From the NCBI GenBank assembly GCA_949358305.1, contig OX442317.1, forward strand, positions 9,118,186-9,182,185: a stretch of 64,000 nt of DNA, read 5' to 3'. A program made the position numbers and the translations under genes. Source of the stretch: Strigamia acuminata. Taxonomy: Eukaryota > Arthropoda > Chilopoda > Geophilomorpha > Linotaeniidae. The notes below the pieces were generated by a model, which was not told where the DNA came from, did no database searches, and saw only the letters and a list, made by a program, of their open reading frames with translations. This document shows, one piece after another, positions 49,840-60,361 of the stretch. Position 1 is the first letter of the stretch, and each line of letters begins with the position of its first letter.

Positions 49840-51702
49840 TCACAGCATCTTCGGCGAAGCAATCACTCCAGTCTTGACAACAAAGTGGCGCTGACCAAAC
49901 ACACTTTCGCATCCAACTTCAACCGGTCCACTTTCCACAAAACACCAATCGAGAACTTTCTTCACCAACTTCAACTCGCACCCAGAACTCATAGCATTGC
50001 TTAGAAAAATCACAAAATGCGTATCGTTCGCCAATTCCTTTTTATACCGATTAATCTCCCTCTGACAACCAAAACACCAATTCAAAACAACGTCTATCCT
50101 CATCCACTCATCCTCGCATATCCACTCAAACATTGCTTTGACAACGCAATAATTCGAGGCAATTTTCTCCCTTTTAAAAACCACAAACTCTTCTTCGACC
50201 GGCAAAAACCAACGCAGAATCCCGTCCGTCTTTTGCAGCCGTTTCTCGTCGGCGCTCAAGATCTCTTTCACCAACTTGTAGACGGAGTCGCAAAGCAATT
50301 TCTTCTTGACGCAGCCAACCTCGTCCGCTGCAAAACACCAGAACGCAGAATCGATGAAGCGCCACTGCTCGTCGTCATAAAAATCCATCTTGCCAACAAT
50401 CATCACAACCTCTTGCACGCACATCCGTTTGAAGTCATCCATCTCCTCTTCGCGGATCAACTCGCGAACCATCGACTTGAAAAACTCCAATTTCCCCTGC
50501 ACCGAAAGATTGACGACGCCTAAAAGAATCACTTTCCGCTCTTCCACACCTATGTCTCGCAGCACCAGTTTGATGTTTTCGAGATCCTCCGCTTGGCTCA
50601 ACCACTTGATCATCCGATACGGTTTAAATCCGCGCCGGAACAGCACGATTTTCAAATTGCTCGAAACGCACCACCAAAAATCGCGAAAAATCCGCCGGTA
50701 GTCGCCGCTGGAAAACAAATAAATGTGTTTAGCTATTTGACAAAGCAAATCAATCACCCTGAAATAAGACAGAAGTCCGGGGCCGCTTTTGATCATCTCG
50801 ATAAACAAGTGGCAACACAAATAGTCCGAAACCAAACGCTCAAATATGTGAAAAATCGAATCCTCCCCAATAGAAAGCGTAAAAAATTGGTCAAAACTAA
50901 GTTCAGTAAGAAAAAACACGACGATTCCTCTATTGATCGCGTTTGACGCCTTGTGGGTACTCCGACGTCGCGAAGAATACGTCCGAAAAATCATAGGGCG
51001 CCTTTCGGTAGCCACTTTGGGCCAAAAGTATTTCACGGCCGCTTCGTCGCCGTATTTGACGCCCCAGCGGAGCATGAGCTCTGCGTGCCGGACGGTCGGT
51101 TCAAATTCTCCGCTGCTCGCAACGCAGACCCAAAAACGGCAAATTTCGTGCTTCGGTCTGCAAGTCCGATAAAATCTCGCCAGCGACCCTCTGGTCTCTT
51201 CCGGTGCTTGTTTCCACAGCTCTCGGAGCGAATCGACGAGGCAGAAAACACAAGCGATTCTGAATTTGTCCGGAAGTGCAACTTCACCATCGCGGAAAAG
51301 CATTTCTGCTGTTTTCACGACATCTATTCGTCCTTCGGCAGTCCACACCGTGTAATTCAGGAACTTTGCTACGTAATCGTGGTCGATTTTCGCCCTACGG
51401 TCCACTAAAAAGTCCAGATAATGCAGCCAGTCGAAAAACTCCATTCCTATAAATTTTACGAAGTCCAAGATCGGTGCGCTGAGTGTTTGAGGCATGCGCA
51501 GTCTGGGGATTTTGTGGCGAATTCCATTTTCAAAGTTTGTCCAAATTTCCTCGTGAATTCTAACTCTCTTGTCCTTGTTCCACAAACCGGGTGTGATATT
51601 GGCGACCATGTTTACAAATCCGCTCTCGTTTTTCCACATCCAAATTCCCATTCGGCTCAACACGATGTGCTGCAAGGTCGGCACCGTTAAAACGTGAGCC
51701 AT
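49840..51702 (-). CDS. unknown expanded-family protein, divergent dispersed copy F
   Basis: Single-exon gene for 620 residues, function unknown. It aligns with the family at the key blocks: FVKFIGMEFFDWLHYLDFL, VVKTAEMLFRDGEVALPDKF, FRIACVFCLVDSLRELW, LMLRWGVKYGDEAAVKYFW (ankyrin-like pair), then repeated helical motifs in the C-terminal half (LEFFKSMVRELIREEEMDDF, WRFIDSAFWCFAADEVGCVK, IDVVLNWCFGCQREINRYKK, LKLVKKVLDWCFVESGPVEV). The last three show the family repeat most clearly. It lacks the basic tail of copies D and E. No signal peptide or membrane helix. It lies 19 kb from the array, between Spaetzle and the Kelch gene, so it is an old duplicate or a transposed one. Confidence 0.83.
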   Translation of the reverse strand: MAHVLTVPTLQHIVLSRMGIWMWKNESGFVNMVANITPGLWNKDKRVRIHEEIWTNFENGIRHKIPRLRMPQTLSAPILDFVKFIGMEFFDWLHYLDFLVDRRAKIDHDYVAKFLNYTVWTAEGRIDVVKTAEMLFRDGEVALPDKFRIACVFCLVDSLRELWKQAPEETRGSLARFYRTCRPKHEICRFWVCVASSGEFEPTVRHAELMLRWGVKYGDEAAVKYFWPKVATERRPMIFRTYSSRRRSTHKASNAINRGIVVFFLTELSFDQFFTLSIGEDSIFHIFERLVSDYLCCHLFIEMIKSGPGLLSYFRVIDLLCQIAKHIYLFSSGDYRRIFRDFWWCVSSNLKIVLFRRGFKPYRMIKWLSQAEDLENIKLVLRDIGVEERKVILLGVVNLSVQGKLEFFKSMVRELIREEEMDDFKRMCVQEVVMIVGKMDFYDDEQWRFIDSAFWCFAADEVGCVKKKLLCDSVYKLVKEILSADEKRLQKTDGILRWFLPVEEEFVVFKREKIASNYCVVKAMFEWICEDEWMRIDVVLNWCFGCQREINRYKKELANDTHFVIFLSNAMSSGCELKLVKKVLDWCFVESGPVEVGCESVFGQRHFVVKTGVIASPKML

Positions 51703-52541
51703 CGTGGATTTCTAATCAAACAAAAATAATTTTCGTTAAAAATGGAAGCCAAAGGAATATTGCACCAGATAAACTTACTGGATCGCGTGTTATTGTGGTT
51801 TGCACTATTCGATTTTGTACTTTATGTATGCGAGTATGATATCTGCTTTTGTGGGTTCCCGAACCCACTTTCCAGGCATAATTGAGGATGGTGCTGCGCT
51901 CTGGTGTTCGGATTTCACATTGTCTACCTGTAAGCGCCGTTAATAACATTCAGACGATGTAAGAGCAATTTTGAGTCTTCTGTAGCACCAACAAGAGTTT
52001 TAATATTAAAAAGAATTGCCTGGTTGATGAAATGATTTCGTGAATTGGGGAAGTAATTTTACTCCCTCTGTCTAAAATTATTGTTTACATTTGTGGTTTT
52101 ATTTTTGTCCCCATATTGTTTTTATTTGTTTTTATCTTTATTAAAATACAAAATTAACATAATTTATTGTAGTAGCGTATCCTTTACTCCTTTCAGAAAA
52201 TAAAACATGAATGTAAATTGGTTTGAACCCTTTACTCTTTAACCAGATGTTTTCTCACGAGTACCCGCATAGTTTGAAAAAAATACCTTTGTCTCAATGC
52301 TAATTATTACCAGAATTTACATTAAATTTAGTTTTCAAATTTTTCAAAAACTTGAGAAAAAGTTCTGAGAAGTTTTGTCTCATTTTCCCTTCTTTTAATG
52401 GCAATTTTGTGGAAAATTTGGCAAAACCAATAAAAAAATCAACAAAAATAAAATTGAAATTTTTCTATATTAATGTCTTTCTGTATATACAATACTACTT
52501 CACAGAAATAAAAATATTTTGTTTTTAAAACCGAAATTAAA
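51703..52541. other. spacer between family copy F and the Kelch gene
   Basis: About 840 bp, AT-rich, no gene supported. A short frame at 51716-51949 (-) has no resemblance to known proteins. Confidence 0.4.
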
Positions 52542-55500
52542 TTAATATTGTGACACAATACAGATGCTTGTTCCTGCACTTTGACAAGGCAAATCAGGCA
52601 GATTATTCACCCAACTATTTTTTTCTGTATCAAAACACTCAACTGTTGACAACGGCCTATTACAAATGGTCAGTCCACCCACAACAAATATCTTTTTGCC
52701 TAAAAAACAAAAAAACAATCAACTTAAATTAAGCACTAAACTGCTCACATCAATTTCAAATACCGGCTGCTACAGTGCTGCAATCGTGGCGCGGCGTATT
52801 CATACAAGAAACAGCTTTCCATTCATCTAGAATAGAATCATAAACCCTGACGTGTGGAATACTAACTAAAGGCTGAGTTTCATTGCATCCACTTTCAGCA
52901 CCTCCAATAAGCCACACCGTGTCTCTTGTTGCCGTTAAAGATGCATAGCACAATCCTCGCGACAAACTTGACAGCTGACAGTAGCTATGTAGTAAAATTG
53001 TAGCAACATTTCACTGACAAAAGAAAAATATGATGCAATTTACCTGTCAGTGACAGGATGATAAGTGTAGACATCAGTCAGAGCAGTGGGATTCCCATTT
53101 ATCCAGGCATAGCCTCCGATGACAAAAATTTTGTCTTGAAATTCATGTGCACAACATCCCACTCGAGCGGTCGGCAAGGGAGAACATTGAGTCCATTTGT
53201 CGAACGCAGAATCAAAAGTTTCCACTGAATTCAGAACGCTGTAACAAATAATTGCAATGCAATAGGTGCCATATTGAAAATCTTTGAGGCCCCTTAGCAT
53301 GCAAATATACAAAAATTACTACTCCTATACTTCCGAGACGAGATCAGAAGGCCCCGAGACAAGGCATTACTAATACCTTGTTTACACCAAGGTTTTGGAT
53401 CTCATCCGAAGGTGCGGAATGCGGATATAGATCCATGATCGGTGTCAACACACTGATCTCGGTTCACGGATCTAGATTCGTGTGCCCAACAACTCCGTTC
53501 GGACGGACCCCCAAGTGTTGCGATCCGGGAATTCATTTAATAAATACTTACCGGTACTTCTTACTAAATAACTCGCAATCGAGATGCCGTTTATAGGGCT
53601 TAAACTTTCGTGCATTTGTTTGTGTATTAAATTTGATTAGAATTTGGGCCCAAATTTTATTACAGCAATTCTGGGCTTTGCATTACATACCTATTGGCAA
53701 CACCTTGTCCTCCAAACACAAATATTCTGCCTTTCCAAGTGGCTGCTGTAAAATAAACACGTGGTTGATCCATCGCCGAGCAAGCAATCCATTCGCAAGA
53801 CTCCGTATCGAAAGCTATCGTTGTATTCGTCGGTTGAGCAAAATTATCCTCCAATTCTCTTACCGGAACTGCTCCTCCTACAAACAAACTCCAAGAAATT
53901 GCACCAGAAATCAAGCCTTAACCAACAACTACCCATAATGTACACAACAGTGCCAATGCTGACTGCACAATGATTTGTTCTTGCAACTGGCATCAGAGTT
54001 GATATCAGCTCCCACTTTTTCACTCCAACATTCTTGGACAACCTCAGCACTTGTCGTCCGGGTAAATCGGTGTCCGAACACTGCAAATCCGTTCCGCCAA
54101 ACACGAAGACATCTTGGTGAAGTCCCAGAACGTCCATTGGGTTATTTATGATTGAAGGTTTCAAAGGCACACGATTGTAGCAAGCAGAAGACATTGTTTC
54201 GTCTTTGTTCACTGAACGTTGCACCGAATGAAGGTATTTTGAATCGCAATAGTTCTTGTTGGTGGTGTTTGTTTCTTTAGTTCCACCGGCTTGTTGTCTT
54301 TGATGGCGCTGGTTTGTTTTCATAGTCCAAGGATTAGGTAGACACTTTTTAGATTCAGTGTTTTTAGTGGTGGATTGGAAATATTTTCTCGATTTAAATT
54401 TAAAGGTCTTTAGTAATGGATTGTTGCATTTGCTCAGGTTTAATGCGTGGTATCTGTAAGGAAAATATAGAACCAATTAGCAGAATCACAAAAATCTAAA
54501 ATTTGGAAAATTTATTTAAAAACATTTAAAATTTGGAAAATTTATTTAAAAACATTTAAAATTTGGAAAATTCATTAAAAAATATTTAAAATTTGAAAAA
54601 TTCAAATCTAAAATTTAAAAAATTCATTGAAAAACATTAAAAATTTGGAAAATTCATTGAAAAACATTAAAAATTTGGAAAATTCATTGAAAAACATTAA
54701 AAATTTGGAAAATTCATTGAAAAACATTAAAAATTTGGAAAATTCATTGAAAAACATTAAAAATTTGGAAAATTCATTGAAAAACATTAAAAATTTGAAA
54801 AATTCAGAGAAAAAATCATAAATTTGGAAAACTCAGATCTAAAATTTGAAAAATTCAGAGAAAAAAATCAAATATTTGGTAAATGTAAAATGTCTAAAAT
54901 TTGGAAAATTCCAAGAAACAAATCAAAAATCAAATTCATAGAGAAAAAACAAAAATATAAAAAATTCCAAGACAAAAATAAAAAATTTGGAAAATTCAAA
55001 GAAAAAAATAAAAAGTTTGAAATATTTAAAAAAATAAATAATAAAAAACTTGGAATATTCAAAGAAAAAATTAAAAATTAAAAAAAAAAAAGTATTAAAA
55101 AAATCTTTAAAAAAAAATTTTTAAAAAAAATTAAATTTTCCGAAACTCAAATCTTTTTGTGGGGGGGCCCGAGCCCGATGCCCCATTCGCCCTTAAATCC
55201 AGCCCCAGGAAACAACAATAATAAAAAAAACTATGAAAAACCAGTGGAATTTTTCACGAAATTTTCCATCCCGACCAATCCCCACTGGGCGATAAAACGA
55301 ACCCCCGCATCACACCCAAACTGCCCCGTGGTGATACTTTCATCCCTCCACCCTTTGTAAACTCAAGGGCGCATAAATTAACACCCGGAGTGCGAGGGGC
55401 CGCCAAGGGGAGCCCAAAGCGCCCATTATCCACTTTTGTCGGCCAAATCATTTACTGGAAACGAGGGACCAAACCAAATTATCTACTTGTAAGCTTGATA

Positions 55501-56649
55501 CACAAATTCCTTCATTTCTGGCGCACGCGTCAGATTGCGTCGTGTCTCTACGCGCGAAGCGAGATCTGCCGGCGTCATCAGATAAAAGCGCACGCAACCC
55601 AGGACTTGATTCACAAAAATATGTCTCGTGCTTTTGTAACTCAGCCACGCCAAAACCATCTCGAACACTTCCACCTCGTTCTCAGCCAAAATAGAGTCGT
55701 CGGCTAATATATAATAAACCTTTATATCTATTTTTAATTATATTTTTATTTATTTCACCGATAATGGCGCATAGGGAATCAACATCCAATTCCAAGATGT
55801 CCGAATGCGCGCCGACCGGAGCACTTTGCGTGTGCATCGTCACGTCGCAGCCTCCACTTGACGATTAAAATCGATCAATTGACCATCAAAATTCGTCGTT
55901 TAATTTCTGCTTTTGAAAAATACCGAAAACAGAGCTCGGGAGACTCGATTCCCCGTCTCTTAAACTCCTCGCACTTGTCGATCAAACGTTGCAAATCGAG
56001 TTCCGTCGCACACTTGACGACGGAATCGACCGATTCCTCCGTCAACTCGATTTCCCCCGTGTACATATAGTCCAGCACCATCTCGACACACTCTTTGGAC
56101 GTAGTTTTGACCAGCGTGATGCTATTCACACCGCTGTTTTGACAACACAACAAATCATACAACTAAAATAAAAATTAAAAAAAAAAAAATTTATAAATAA
56201 AATTTTTAATTTTTATTTTTTATTTCTTTTCACCTTATCACTGTGTTCCACCAACACCAGCGAATGAATCCCAATTTCACTCGTCCCAAACTTAACCACA
56301 AAGTCGCACAAATGTTGACTCTTAAACAACTGGAAGAAAAAGTTAATCAAGTTGTTTCCCCTCTGTTTATCCTTGTTCGCCTTCCACGAGCCCAACTCCA
56401 AGTCGTGCTCATTCCACACCTCGATTTCACCTACAAATATCCACACAATTAAATAAAACCTTAAAAAAAATATACACAAACACATCAACCTAAATTTGCA
56501 TCGTCATCGTCGTCACTACTCTCATCCGAACACGATTTCCGCGCCCCGTAATGTCTTCTCAAATGCAATCCGTTTTCAAACCTCTCCAGCGCGGCCTGCA
56601 CGTCGTTACATTGCATTTCCAACACGTTTCGCGGCCCCAACGGCTCCAT
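52542..56649 (-). CDS. BTB-BACK-Kelch protein (10 exons)
   Basis: Exons (minus): 56490-56649, 56234-56430, 55924-56162, 55759-55856, 55487-55703, 53933-54453, 53691-53877, 53044-53238, 52764-52984, 52542-52699; in phase, 730 residues. BTB domain spans exons 2-3 (SQHLCDFVVKFGTSEIGIHS, ECVEMVLDYMYTGEIEL), BACK spans exons 3-6 (DILELDVDSLCAIIADDSIL, NEVEVFEMVLAWLSYKST, EMKEFVYQAYKYHAL), and Kelch blades follow (DVFVFGGTD, VVYIMGGAV, RIFVFGGQG, KIFVIGGYA, TVWLIGGAE, KIFVVGGLT), six in all. Such proteins are substrate adaptors for Cullin-3 ubiquitin ligases. Odd points: an acidic SDESSDDDD N-terminus and about 100 extra, polar residues between BACK and the first blade. Exon 4's acceptor (before 55856) is the least certain junction. 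Closest named relative not assigned. Confidence 0.88.
54490..54800. repeat. 30-bp minisatellite
   Basis: About seven close copies of a 30-bp unit made of aaaatttggaaaattcatt followed by gaaaaacatt, with diverged units at the left edge and diffuse A-rich relatives running on to about 55090. Because 30 is a multiple of three, a plus-strand frame of KNIKNLENSL repeats stays open; it is not a gene. Lies in intron 5 of the Kelch gene. Confidence 0.92.
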
Positions 56650-57194
56650 TCAACAAATATCGCAAATTGCGACAATGCAGCATCGGGTGAGTGACACATA
56701 GTTGCATTTAACCCTCGAAAATCCAATGAAAAAAATTTCCCCACGAAAAAATCATCAAAAATAAAAATAAAAATAAAAAAATTTAATATTTTTTTTTTCG
56801 CTTCGAAAATTAAATGAAGTAAGAAGCAACTAAGTGGCCTTTTGACCTGCAGCCAAGTGAAACGGTGCATCTCCATTAGTCCTTATTGTGAAATCAAATT
56901 GCTGTCAAATGAGGTATTAAAAATTCAAATAAAAAAGACAGAACGAAAGACTAAATATTTCCTTTCACGCCGGCCGCCATTTTGTTGGAAACGACTAATT
57001 CGCGGTTTTAATGGATTGCGCTTGTCATGCCGGCGTGAAAATGTATAACAGAAAGTTGCTAATTAAAAGGTGAAACATTTTCTCTACCCCAGTGCGAAGT
57101 TGCATTGTCTGTCGACTCATTTTCACTGACCTTGTGACGTCAGCCGCGGAATGTTTTGGACTGAGCCGGGAGGCCCGGCCGTTGACCTCGACGC
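56650..57194. promoter_or_regulatory. shared upstream region of Kelch (-) and DM4/12 (+) genes
   Basis: About 550 bp between divergent genes. No reading frame supported. The right end leads into the TATA box of the plus-strand gene. Confidence 0.35.
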
Positions 57195-57196
57195 AC

Positions 57197-57204
57197 TTAT
57201 AAAT
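57197..57204 (+). promoter_or_regulatory. TATA box of the DM4/12 gene
   Basis: ttataaat lies about 30 bp before a tcaatacac initiator-like word. The transcript would then run to a donor (cgag|gtagga) at 57360/57361 and splice to 58260, making an untranslated first exon of about 130 bp. Confidence 0.55.
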
Positions 57205-57360
57205 AGATGTAGTAAAGACGAGCCGGTGAATCAATACACAGCGCTTTTGCACGTTCTCTTACTTTCTTTTCGTTTTGGCTGACCTTTAATCCGCTTACGC
57301 ATTGACCCGTACGGTCGTCATCCCGCTCAGTTTGATTGGCACGCGGGACACATTTTCGAG

Positions 57361-58259
57361 GTAGGAAACATTTGTGCTTTGTTTTGTTTGTTTGTTTGTT
57401 TGTTGGTTGGTTGGTTGTGGGGCGGTTTTTGGGTGTTTGAAAGGGTGTTTGGGGTTTTTTGAGAGAAAGTTGGGGTGTTTTGGGGTTTTTTTAAAGGGTT
57501 TTTGAGGGTTTGTTTGGGTTGGAGATTGGGTTTCGTTTTAGGTGGTTAGGTTTATGATCGTAGTTGGAGGTGGAATTTTTTGGTTTTGAAATTTTTTTTT
57601 TTTGGTTTTGTTTGAATTAGTTGTTTGGGCGAAATGGATTTGGTGTTTCGTGGTTTTTGTTTGAAAAATTGAATGAAAAAGTGGAGAAAAAATAGAAATT
57701 TGGGAGAAAAATTCAAGAACTAACCAAAAATTGAATGGAAAATTCTGGAAAAAAGTCAAAATCGGCTGAAAAAATTCAAGCAAATTCAAATTGAATAAAA
57801 ATTATCAAAAAATATCAAAAATTGCATGAAAAAATTCAAGAAAATAACAAAAATGGAAAGAAAAATAACAAAATAAAACAAAAAAATTAAAGAAAAAACT
57901 AAAATCAACCATAAAAATACAAAAAAACCCAAAAATTCATGGAAAATAAAACCAAAAAATAGCAAAAACCAAAAGAAAAATTAAAACAAAACAATAAATA
58001 AATAAATAAAACGATCTCTAACATTTCCTCACATTTAATAACCAAAAAAAAAAAAAAAATTAAAACCACTAAACTCGACTTTTCTCCCAAAATAACCACT
58101 TCCTCGCAATTTCCTCTCATCCATCTCCGTAATCCGTATAAATAATCCTTCTCACGGGAACGAGATTAAAACCCCAGATCCGCATTCCCAACACCTCACC
58201 TCACAACTCCCAACCCAAGCCCAAACCAACAACTTCCACTCACATCTCATTCATTCCAG
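57361..58259 (+). other. 5'UTR intron of the DM4/12 gene
   Basis: Donor gtagga at 57361, acceptor cattccag ending at 58259, directly followed by the ATG. Contents are low-complexity: (gttt)n and (ggtt)n near 57380-57420, G/T-rich sequence to 57540, then A-rich aaaattcaa-type runs to 58050. The frames open here are by-products of base composition. Confidence 0.55.
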
Positions 58260-60361
58260 ATGAAGTCGCCGTGGAAAGTCATCACCTTCACCCTCACCAC
58301 TCTCGCACTCGCCACCCCAACGCGCACCTTCACCCGCACCGCCAGAGGTCTCCGACTACAGACCCCCGACAACATCAAAGACTCTTTCGTCAGTCGCTAC
58401 CTCCCATTCCCCGTCATCCAAGCCACCACCCCCAACTCGCTCAACACCAGCGTCTCCTTCACAGTGCCCCTCTTCAGTCTGAGCACCGACGCGCGCAGTT
58501 TCGACCTCACCGCGTTGGGGATCCCCAAAGGGAGCAGCAACTTGCTCGTCGTCTTGGCCGTCTCCACCGTCGTCATCGGCCTGGCCGTCATTTTCCTGCC
58601 GCCCTTGCTGGGGGTGCTCAGCATGATCATCGAACAACACAATCAAATGACGTCGGGACGGTCGATGGACGGCATCTCGTCGTTTATGACGAATGGGCTG
58701 TCGGACATGCTCTACACTCTGGCGGATAATCCGTTTAATGGGTTTGGAATCGGTCTGGACCCGGATGAATGTGTGAAACGCTCGATTTGCGAGGCCCATA
58801 ATCATCCCAGCAGATATGGATGGTTGGCTTTCCCATTCCAACTCTTCTTTCCGTAAGTATTTTGCAGCAATCAGCCCAAAAATGTATTTCACAATATACA
58901 GTCGAACCTCGATATAACCAATTTTTTGTCATAACGAATGTTTTGTTATAACGAATTCTTTCTCATAACGAATTCTTTCTCATAACGAATTCTTTCTCAT
59001 AACGAATTCTTTCTCATAACGAATTCTTTCTCATAACGAATTTTTTCTCATAACGAATTTTTTGTTATAACGAATTTTTTCTCATAACGAATTTTTTGTT
59101 ATAACGAATTTTTTGGAAAAGGAATTTTTTGTTACAACGAATTTTTTGTTATAAGGATTTTTTTGTTATAACGAATTTTTTCTCATAACGAATTTTTTTT
59201 TATAAGGAATTTTTTGTTACAACGAATATTTTGCTATAACGAATTTTTTGTTATAACGAATTTTTTGTTTATAACGCATACTTAAAAATGGCTTGGTTGG
59301 TTGGTTGGCCATAGGACACCATGTTAAAAAATTTTGATATGACGAACTTTCGTTACAGTCAATGGAATGCCCCTGGCGAGACTTTATTTAAAGTACTGAA
59401 TTCAGGTACATATATTGGACACGCCATAAATAACATCATTTATTTGTTATTCATACAATTAATATTTTGCTTCACATCTTCGCAAAATTTGCAATTTTTC
59501 TGGTCCCTTGCGAATCGGTATACCGAGACTCGACTGTATTGCTTTTCACTTTAACGCATTCCAAAACAAACTAGCATTTCGCCAAATTAAGTACATTATT
59601 TGTAGACAAAAAAAAACTTTCCTTCAGTTTATCTGTTTTAAGTTTATCTATCATTATTTGCCCGGTCTATCTTTTAATACTGTTGTTAGGGCAAGACGAG
59701 AGACCGGGTCAAAATTGATGTCATTAAATCTCAATGGATTTTTATACCACCTGGTAGATAAAATTAAAACAGCTAAACTGAAGGGAAGTTGTTTGTGTCC
59801 ACGACTGTACATTAAATAATGCATTTCGTAATTCAATTGAAAAAAATGTATTTTGACAAATATTGATTTACTGGCGAAATTGTGGGCCCCGGATGCATAT
59901 AGTATGTTTCATTCATCTAAAACAGAGATAAAACAAAGATAAATAGTTGCAAGTATAACCAGGAAGGGCATTTGCTTAATGAAAGTGAAAAAAACCACTT
60001 TTTTCTCAAGTTAACTGAACCCGGGAGTTATGCAAGAGTTTTTCTTTATCTATTTTTCTTTTTCTTTTCTTTTATTTCTAAATTAATAATTAAGAGGTAA
60101 CAAAGATGAGAACAACAAAGAAGTTTGTTGATTATTTACAAGTGCTGACTAGTTTTATCGTTGTTTTTTTGTTTACCTGCCAGACCTTACAGTGGCAACC
60201 AACGAGACGATGACCCCTCGTACCTTTCCAAGTACCAACTGGCGGCACGTTATGGCAAATCAGACAATGCGAATTGCGGGCTGCAGTATAGGGGCTGCAT
60301 GTTTAATCCGCTCAGTATAATACAGAAGATTATTGGTTGGTTTTTTGGGAATAAAAGATAA
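58260..60361 (+). CDS. DM4/12-domain secreted or membrane protein (2 coding exons)
   Basis: Coding exons 58260-58852 and 60184-60361 encode 256 residues. Layout: signal peptide (about 1-20), a Thr/Ser-rich luminal part with VSFTVPLFSL, a strong membrane helix (LLVVLAVSTVVIGLAVIFLP and following PLLGVLSMI), then the C-terminal domain with four cysteines in two pairs, DPDECVKRSICEAHNHPSRYG and, across the intron, YGKSDNANCGLQYRGCMFNP. That cysteine pattern is the DM4/12 signature, a domain found in many arthropod proteins of unknown function. The ATG directly abuts the splice acceptor of the 5'UTR intron. The 1.3-kb coding intron carries two transposon-like insertions. An arthropod-specific extracellular or membrane role is inferred; no biochemical role is known to me. 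Confidence 0.82.
58897..59538. mobile_element. pogo/Tigger-like non-autonomous element with TA target duplication
   Basis: The element 58899-59536 starts cagtcgaacctcgatataac and ends with the complement of cagtcgagtctcgg, both bordered by ta. The CAGTCGAACCTCGATATAACG type of terminus and TA duplication are characteristic of pogo/Tigger-class Tc1-mariner elements. There is no transposase; most of the interior is the ataacgaatt minisatellite, which looks like amplification of the subterminal sequence. In the coding intron of the DM4/12 gene. Confidence 0.8.
58925..59275. repeat. 17-18-bp ataacgaatt minisatellite
   Basis: About 20 copies of ataacgaattctttctc / ataacgaattttttgtt. The unit matches the element's own end (gatataacca/aacga), so the array probably grew from the terminal repeat of the surrounding pogo-like element. 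Confidence 0.9.
59617..59788. mobile_element. 172-bp nested hairpin element
   Basis: The outer arms (59617-59652 and 59753-59788) pair over about 36 bp with a few mismatches: cttccttcagtttatctgtt against the complement of gctaaactgaagggaag. An inner pair cccggtct (about 59661) / agaccggg (about 59702) forms a second stem. Same intron as the pogo-like element; a miniature inverted-repeat element is likely, class unknown. Confidence 0.6.

Noticed and set aside
53325-53630. Sequence in a Kelch intron resembling part of Spaetzle intron 1 (cttccgagacgagatc type)
   Set aside because: Similarity is short and patchy by eye; a dispersed repeat is possible but ends could not be defined.
54627-54821. 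KNIKNLENSL repeat peptide frame
   Set aside because: Encoded by a 30-bp AT-rich minisatellite in a Kelch intron.
58271-58892. His/Arg-rich frames on both strands across the DM4/12 exon
   Set aside because: GC-rich shadows of the real coding exon.
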